In this document: positions 32,028 through 36,048 of the stretch, piece after piece
How positions within the stretch are numbered: the stretch's first letter is position 1
How the letters are laid out: each line of letters opens with the position of its first letter
Source of the DNA: Anaerolineae bacterium
GTDB taxonomy: Bacteria > Chloroflexota > Anaerolineae > Promineifilales > Promineifilaceae
Direction of reading: 5' to 3'
NCBI GenBank assembly: GCA_023384415.1
Contig: JAHDWJ010000042.1
Location: 1 to 36,048, forward strand
Length of the DNA stretch: 36,048 bases
Program-made: the position numbers and the translations under genes
Notes under the pieces: generated by a model
Told to the model about the DNA's origin: nothing
Databases searched by the model: none
Seen by the model: only the letters and a program-made list of their open reading frames with translations

Positions 32028-34130
32028 TTACATTGGGGGCGGCAGAGGCAGCACGGCCGTTACCCGCACCCCTTTCACCCCATTCTCCAGCGCCAATGAC
32101 CCACCCAGTTCCTCGGCGCGTTCGCGCATAGAGCGGATGCCCACACCTGAATGGATGGCTGGCGGCAGGCCAACGCCGTCATCAGAAATAGCCATGTGTA
32201 AATGAGGTGAATGATCGCTCACCATTTGCAACAAAAGGTCACAACGGTGCGCCTGGGCATGGCGCACCACGTTGGTCATCGCTTCCAGGGCGATGCGGTA
32301 GGCGGCCACTTCCACGGCCGCCGAGAGGGGCGGCAGCGGCTCTGGCGCGGCCGTAATCTGGATGTGCAGGCGCGCTGGTTTGTTCATCTGGGCGGCGTGG
32401 GCTTGCAGCGCGCCCACCAACCCTAATTCATCCAGCGTGGGCGGCCGCAGTGCATACACCAGCCGCCGAATCTCCGTGACCGTCTCCTGGTTTTGCGCTT
32501 TCAGGCCGCGTAGCAGGCGGGCCGCTTCGGTTGGATTGCTTTCGAGCAGGTCTAAAACGGCGTCAATGGCAAAGGTCTGGCTGGCCAGGGTCGGGCCTAG
32601 CTCGTCGTGCAGATCGCGGCGGATGCGGCGACGCTCTTCCTCGCGGGTGAGGACCAGCTTTTCGCGGGATTTTTGCAGGGCGTTAGTCAGGCGCAAGGAG
32701 TAGGCGGCGGCCCCGGCCTGGGCGGCAATGTCGGCTAGAAGCTGCCGCTCTTTGGCGGTAAACGGTTCGCCTGGCGAGCGCGGCGCGGCTTGCAGCCAGC
32801 CGACAATTTCCCCCTGATAACGCAGCGGCCACTCCTGGAGAACGGCCGTTCCCCGTTCGCCGCTGCTGGCGGCGGGCTGCCGCTCGTCGTTGGCAGCTAA
32901 CTCGATGGCGGCGTAGGGCAGTTTAAGCGTTTGGGTGATGGTGGCGGTGACGGCGGGCAGGGTTTGGTGGGGCACGGCCGTTTCCCCCAACTGCCGCCCC
33001 AACTGCGACAATACCTTATAGGGATCGTCCCGTTCGCCAAACATCAGCCGGTTGATCGTTTTTTGCAGCCATTCACGCGCCGGTTGGAACAACACGGCAA
33101 CGAGCGCGGTCGCCAGCAGCGTTAACCAGAGGTTGCCTTGCGCGTGAAACAGTAAGCCCAATCCCCCCACAACCAGCATGTAAACAACGGCAATCCCCAG
33201 GGAAAGAGCGCCATACACCAGCGTCCGATTCAGAATAATCGCCATATCCCATAGCCTATCGCGCAAGATGGCGGCAAAAATGGCGGCGGGCAGGGCGATT
33301 GTCGTGATCATACAGAGCGTCCAACCACCCATTGTGGTTAGCAATCTGGCCTGACCGGGCGCGGGCGCGGCTATCTCAAAGGTGTAGGCCCAAATGGGAA
33401 CGCCGATAAAGAAGATGAAGATGCCCAATATCGCCAATCGGGTCTGCCGCCTTTCGCTCTCGTCAAAAAGCCGCCGGTAACGATAAAAGATGACGGCCAA
33501 GACGATCAGGAGCAGCAAAAAGTAAGGCTGGCTGATGGGCAGCCTGATTTGTTCGGCGTAAAAAAGCGGGTAGAGGCCGAAAAAGACGGAGAAAATGGGC
33601 AGAACGGCCGTCCAGCGCGGCTCAAAGCGGCGGCGCGGAAAAACCAGAAACAGAGACATAATCAGCAAATGACCGGCAACGACGACCAGTTGGATAGGGG
33701 TATTCAGGCGTGGGAAAGCGTCGGCGACCACGTCAAAACTGGTGATAGCCACCACGGGAATGACGATGAGGGTGAGGGAATAGAACAATTTGCTGCGCTG
33801 CGGGTAGAGGTGAAGGAGCATGAGGACGGCCAGAGCGGTAAAAAGAATGACCGGCAGGACGGAAATGCCCAATATGTACAGGGCGTAGGCGGACACGGGC
33901 AGGCCCCAGGCAGCCAAAACCGCCGCCTCCGCCGCGGTGATCGCCTGATAATGGCAGGCCGCCCCGGCGCAGGGCGCGGCGAGCAGGGGATAACTGACCC
34001 AGAGATCGGTCACAAAAATTGCCAGAAAGGCAACGGCAACGACCGCCCACAACGCCAGGAGCAGACGCGGCCGCCAGACGGCTGTCTGTTCAGGTAAGGT
34101 CATCTTCCGGGCAGCTTCTGCCAGATTCAT
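32028..34130 (-). CDS. Membrane sensor histidine kinase, NarX/DesK-like
   Basis: A two-component sensor, 700 residues from the ATG at 34130 (MNLAEAARKM). Longer forms would run through the upstream APH gene in another frame and are rejected; an ATG at 34103 is possible. The N-terminal region has about ten membrane helices. After the first, a predicted outside loop has Cys54 and Cys59 (PCAGAACHYQ), which could respond to redox or metal. Then come a GAF-like domain (about 430-480), a HisKA_3 dimerisation helix RRIRRDLHDELGP with phospho-His508, and an HATPase_c domain with NVVRHA (about 620) and SDDGVGLP (about 648). GIRSMRERAEELGGSL is typical of this class. The likely output is the LuxR regulator at 29921. 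Confidence 0.9.
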   Translation of the reverse strand: MNLAEAARKMTLPEQTAVWRPRLLLALWAVVAVAFLAIFVTDLWVSYPLLAAPCAGAACHYQAITAAEAAVLAAWGLPVSAYALYILGISVLPVILFTALAVLMLLHLYPQRSKLFYSLTLIVIPVVAITSFDVVADAFPRLNTPIQLVVVAGHLLIMSLFLVFPRRRFEPRWTAVLPIFSVFFGLYPLFYAEQIRLPISQPYFLLLLIVLAVIFYRYRRLFDESERRQTRLAILGIFIFFIGVPIWAYTFEIAAPAPGQARLLTTMGGWTLCMITTIALPAAIFAAILRDRLWDMAIILNRTLVYGALSLGIAVVYMLVVGGLGLLFHAQGNLWLTLLATALVAVLFQPAREWLQKTINRLMFGERDDPYKVLSQLGRQLGETAVPHQTLPAVTATITQTLKLPYAAIELAANDERQPAASSGERGTAVLQEWPLRYQGEIVGWLQAAPRSPGEPFTAKERQLLADIAAQAGAAAYSLRLTNALQKSREKLVLTREEERRRIRRDLHDELGPTLASQTFAIDAVLDLLESNPTEAARLLRGLKAQNQETVTEIRRLVYALRPPTLDELGLVGALQAHAAQMNKPARLHIQITAAPEPLPPLSAAVEVAAYRIALEAMTNVVRHAQAHRCDLLLQMVSDHSPHLHMAISDDGVGLPPAIHSGVGIRSMRERAEELGGSLALENGVKGVRVTAVLPLPPPM

Positions 34131-34152
34131 GCGCTTGTTTTTCTTGAGCTTA

Positions 34153-35235
34153 TCAACGCCACAATTCAGCGCAGTTGAGATCGTCGCAGGCGGTGAGCGC
34201 GTTTTGCAGCATGGGCAGCCAGACCCACTGCGTCTCTGAGTTATACTGGCCGCGACAATACTCCACGGCGATGTAGACGCCCATCGCCACGCAGAGGCGG
34301 TAATCGTCCCACAACTGTTCCCAGGCGTAGCCCTGCACGCCGCGACTAATGAGCGTTTCGTGGTAATGGCGCAGGATCGGCCGTTCCCATTGGCGGCGCG
34401 CCTCCGTATGGCCATGGAAGACAAGGGCGTAGGCCAGGTCATACGCGCCCAGCCAGGTGGTCAGGCCCCAGTCGAACGGTTGGCGGTCAATCAGGTAGAT
34501 CGGCCGTATTCTTTCGCGTGGGACCATAATGTTGTAACAACCGGCGTCGCCGTGCATGATGGTAAACCCATTGAGTTCTTGCGTCCGGTTGATCATCGCC
34601 TGGGGGTGGCGGGCGAAGATGTCGCGGATGGCCGCGGGCCAATGGGGTTGCAGTTGGTCCGCGACCCGGCCAATGATATGCCCCGCGCCCGGCTCGGCAA
34701 TGGCCACCCAGCGGCGGATGTGGTCGGCGTCGTGTAGGGGAGCGTCGGCCTCGGCCAGCCGCTCTGCGCCCCACCAGCGAGCGTGCAGGATGGCGCACGC
34801 CTCGGCCAGGGCCAGGCCGTATGCCAGCGTGGGCGGTTTGTCGCAAGCGGCGGTATGGGTGGTGGAAACGTCTTCCAGCAGTAAATGGTAGCGGTGAATG
34901 ACGGCGGAATAACGGCCGTCGTAACAGCGCAGCAGCGGCGCATCCGGCACGTCCACATAATCGTGTAGATAGTAGTCCACTTCGGACGAACCAAAAAATT
35001 CGCCGTCGCCGGTATCGGCGTTCACCATTTTGAGAAAGAGGCGCGACGGCCGTTCCCCCTGTGCGTCCGGGCTGTACTGTAATTGTAATGAGCCGCTGGT
35101 TGACCAGTTGCCGCGGCCGCCGGCCATGTCAAACCCGATTACACTGCCTTGTGTGAGTGCGCCCCTGCCGGTGAGAACCGCCGTTAACCATTCATTTGTT
35201 ACTTGTTCCAGATGGGTGATTACTTGTTCAGACAT
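34153..35235 (-). CDS. APH/ecdysteroid-kinase-like phosphotransferase
   Basis: A 360-residue protein of the aminoglycoside-phosphotransferase/choline-kinase-like superfamily. The catalytic loop is HGDAGCYN (H-x-D-x-x-x-x-N). The metal-binding segment LIDRQPFDWG follows about 20 residues later, and DLAYAL after that. Substrates in this fold are very varied (small alcohols, antibiotics, sugars); closest by text are the EcKinase/CHK-like members, so antibiotic resistance should not be assumed. The N-terminal lobe has GGRGNWSTSGSL, which may be its glycine-rich region, and LFLKMV with the ATP-binding Lys. It precedes the histidine kinase by 22 bases and is probably the first gene of the four-gene minus-strand unit. 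Confidence 0.8.
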   Translation of the reverse strand: MSEQVITHLEQVTNEWLTAVLTGRGALTQGSVIGFDMAGGRGNWSTSGSLQLQYSPDAQGERPSRLFLKMVNADTGDGEFFGSSEVDYYLHDYVDVPDAPLLRCYDGRYSAVIHRYHLLLEDVSTTHTAACDKPPTLAYGLALAEACAILHARWWGAERLAEADAPLHDADHIRRWVAIAEPGAGHIIGRVADQLQPHWPAAIRDIFARHPQAMINRTQELNGFTIMHGDAGCYNIMVPRERIRPIYLIDRQPFDWGLTTWLGAYDLAYALVFHGHTEARRQWERPILRHYHETLISRGVQGYAWEQLWDDYRLCVAMGVYIAVEYCRGQYNSETQWVWLPMLQNALTACDDLNCAELWR

Positions 35236-35370
35236 AAGTCGCCGTTTACTTTTACCTCTTAATTTTTGAGCTGCTAATGATTGGGTTGCCAGCGCCAGAT
35301 GGCTGGACGACCCAACCCGCTATTAATACTGGGATTGTCGCCAGGACAAGGATAAATGTCAGGAATAAGG
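35236..35370. other. Divergent intergenic region with hairpin
   Basis: It separates the APH-like gene (minus) from the toxin-antitoxin unit (plus). A hairpin is present: GGGTTG (35283-35288) with CAACCC (35313-35318), and inner CCAG (35295-35298) with CTGG (35303-35306). It may be a small palindromic repeat. The promoter for the four-gene minus-strand unit should be here, but I cannot point to it. Confidence 0.4.
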
Positions 35371-35399
35371 TTGCTATGATTCTCATAACTGATTAGAAT
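35371..35399 (+). promoter_or_regulatory. Promoter of toxin-antitoxin unit
   Basis: TTGCTA (35371-35376), a 17-base spacer, then TAGAAT (35394-35399). The -10 matches five of six. It abuts a perfect palindrome, so repression by the antitoxin is expected. Confidence 0.6.
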
Positions 35400-35415
35400 G
35401 TGGATAATTATCCAC
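35400..35415 (+). promoter_or_regulatory. Palindromic operator for antitoxin
   Basis: GTGGATAATTATCCAC is a perfect 16-base palindrome directly downstream of the -10 box, covering the predicted transcript start. It fits binding by a ribbon-helix-helix dimer or tetramer and negative autoregulation, as known for CopG-like antitoxins. Confidence 0.65.
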
Positions 35416-35433
35416 ATCATAACAGGTATGGCT

Positions 35434-35685
35434 ATGATTAAAACGATTCAAATGACAATTGATGATGCCCTATTACAGCAAGTTGATCGCACGGTGGAGG
35501 ATTTGAACACAACCCGTTCCGCCTTTATCCGGCTGGCTTTGCAGCAGGCATTACGCCACTACCAGATGCGGCGGCTGGAAGAGCGGGATGAGGCGGGGTA
35601 TACGGTCGTGCCCGCCGCCACCACCGAAACGGATGAATGGGCCACCGAACAAGAATGGGGGAGCGCATGGAACGGGGCGAAGTAA
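35434..35685 (+). CDS. Ribbon-helix-helix antitoxin (CopG/MazE-like)
   Basis: An 83-residue protein from the ATG at 35434, preceded by AGGT about seven bases upstream. An upstream ATG at 35398 would begin before the operator and is unlikely. The N-terminal beta strand IKTIQMTIDDALLQQVDRTV and the helix-turn-helix TTRSAFIRLALQQALRHYQ are typical ribbon-helix-helix DNA-binding features. The acidic C-terminal tail (TTETDEWATEQEWGSAW) probably wraps and inhibits the toxin. Its last 19 bases overlap the start of the toxin gene. It likely represses its own promoter through the palindrome at 35400-35415. Confidence 0.9.
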   Translation: MIKTIQMTIDDALLQQVDRTVEDLNTTRSAFIRLALQQALRHYQMRRLEERDEAGYTVVPAATTETDEWATEQEWGSAWNGAK

Positions 35686-35993
35686 GATGGTACGCCTTTG
35701 CTGAACCGGACAAAACGCGCCCGGTTCTCATTCTCACCCGCAGTTCGGCTATTCGTTACCTCAACGCCGTCACCATCGCCCCTATCACCACCACCATTCG
35801 CGGTGTACCTTCGGAAGTGCCACTTTTTACCGCTGACGGCCTGATGGGTGATTGCGCCGCCAATTTTTATAACGTGCAAACCGTGCCCAAAGCCAAAATT
35901 GGGGCCTGGATCACCACGTTGACCCCGCAGAAAATGGCAGAGGTTGATCGCGCCCTGCAATTTGCCCTGGGAATGGAATCCATTTTGCGCTAA
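35667..35993 (+). CDS. MazF/PemK-family mRNA interferase toxin
   Basis: A 108-residue toxin of the PemK/MazF family that would cleave single-stranded RNA to arrest growth. The start MERGEVRWYAFAEPDKTRPVLILTR carries the family N-terminus; ERGEVRW and the KTRPVLIL strand include the conserved catalytic Arg. It is preceded by GGGGGAG, supporting this ATG over one ten codons earlier. VTIAPITTTIRGVPSEVPL is the second hallmark segment with Thr and the RG-S-EV region. The gene overlaps the antitoxin by 19 bases. The RNA target sequence cannot be predicted. The gene appears intact. Confidence 0.92.
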   Translation: MERGEVRWYAFAEPDKTRPVLILTRSSAIRYLNAVTIAPITTTIRGVPSEVPLFTADGLMGDCAANFYNVQTVPKAKIGAWITTLTPQKMAEVDRALQFALGMESILR

Positions 35994-36004
35994 TTACCTA
36001 AATT

Positions 36005-36040
36005 TTGTGCCAATAAGGGCACAAGTCATCAAAAGATGAC
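36005..36040 (+). terminator. Two tandem hairpins after the toxin gene
   Basis: TTGTGCC/GGCACAA (36005-36011 with 36018-36024) is followed at once by GTCATC/GATGAC (36025-36030 with 36035-36040). Neither has a U-run, so termination efficiency is uncertain. The window ends eight bases later. Confidence 0.4.
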
Positions 36041-36048
36041 GATGACAG

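Larger units (their letters stand above)
1..36048. repeat. Over-represented palindromic octamer GCGGCCGC (about 78 copies)
   Basis: Hand counting finds about 78 copies of GCGGCCGC, for example 169, 277, 610, 680, 1310, 5742, 6292, 9940, 9961, 15290, 15353, 15380, 20733, 24818, 26654, 30489 and 35113. At about 54% GC, roughly one copy is expected in 36 kb. Copies are mostly within genes, in more than one reading frame (AAA, GRx, RPx codons), so protein sequence alone does not explain them. They are dispersed, not in tandem, and resemble the HIP1 octamer of cyanobacteria in behaviour. Confidence 0.9.

Noticed and set aside
34131..34442. N-terminal extension of the histidine kinase
   Set aside because: This frame runs antisense-free but inside the APH-like gene in another frame; its text is low-complexity and lacks domain features. 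The kinase sequence begins sensibly at 34130.
34153..35235. Antibiotic-resistance aminoglycoside kinase
   Set aside because: Only the general kinase fold motifs are visible; the sequence does not resemble a specific resistance enzyme and the context gives no support.
1..36048. CRISPR array from the repeated GCGGCCGC motif
   Set aside because: Copies are only eight bases, irregularly spaced and mostly inside genes, with no repeat-spacer periodicity.

Overview
The window is bacterial chromosomal DNA of moderate GC (low-to-mid 50s %, estimated by eye). Gene content points to Chloroflexota (Anaerolineae-like), though no rRNA or other marker settles it. The hints are a DUF1800/DUF1501 secreted pair, an EF-G2-like GTPase, many glycosyltransferases, a NarX-like kinase with a LuxR regulator, and intergenic regions filled with short 'word-like' repeats. 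Nothing looks like phage or a complete insertion sequence.

Layout. (1) 97-3643, minus strand: DUF1501 protein, DUF1800 lipoprotein and a small membrane protein. (2) 4008-20408, plus strand: a 16 kb surface-polysaccharide locus. It holds an ABC exporter (Wzm/TagG permease and Wzt/TagH ATPase with C-terminal glycan-binding domain), four tandem paralogous GT2 glycosyltransferases with a shared uncharacterised C-terminal region, another GT2, a GT4, a Wzx-type flippase, a second GT4 of the same subfamily, a dTDP-L-rhamnose 4-epimerase-like SDR, a rhamnosyltransferase-like GT2 and a third GT4. Minus-strand genes bound it on both sides, and no polymerase or priming transferase is visible. (3) 20468-25821, minus: HyuA-like hydantoinase/oxoprolinase, a multi-pass membrane protein, GMP synthase and xanthine phosphoribosyltransferase (purine salvage). 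(4) 26216-27163, plus: long-chain polyprenyl diphosphate synthase behind a near-consensus promoter, ending at a perfect hairpin shared with the convergent EF-G-like gene (27318-29387, minus). (5) 29388-29920: a 530-base gap with a DUF2087-like gene remnant and an inverted repeat. (6) 29921-35235, minus: LuxR response regulator, cytochrome P450, membrane sensor histidine kinase and an APH-like kinase, probably one operon. (7) 35434-35993, plus: a ribbon-helix-helix antitoxin/MazF-PemK toxin pair with promoter and palindromic operator.

The most striking signal is not a gene. The 8-base palindrome GCGGCCGC occurs about 78 times by hand count, against about one expected by chance. It lies mostly inside genes, at roughly one per 400 bases in the first 30 kb, which resembles the HIP1 octamer of cyanobacteria. 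After about 30 kb a second palindrome with the same core, ACGGCCGT, appears (8 copies in 5 kb, none noticed earlier) and GCGGCCGC thins out. This suggests the 30-35 kb block has a different history. Other points of interest are a C10 tract just after the start codon of one glycosyltransferase, intergenic repeats that reach into gene 3' ends, a P450 between a kinase and its likely regulator, and possible structured leaders before the flippase and xpt genes.
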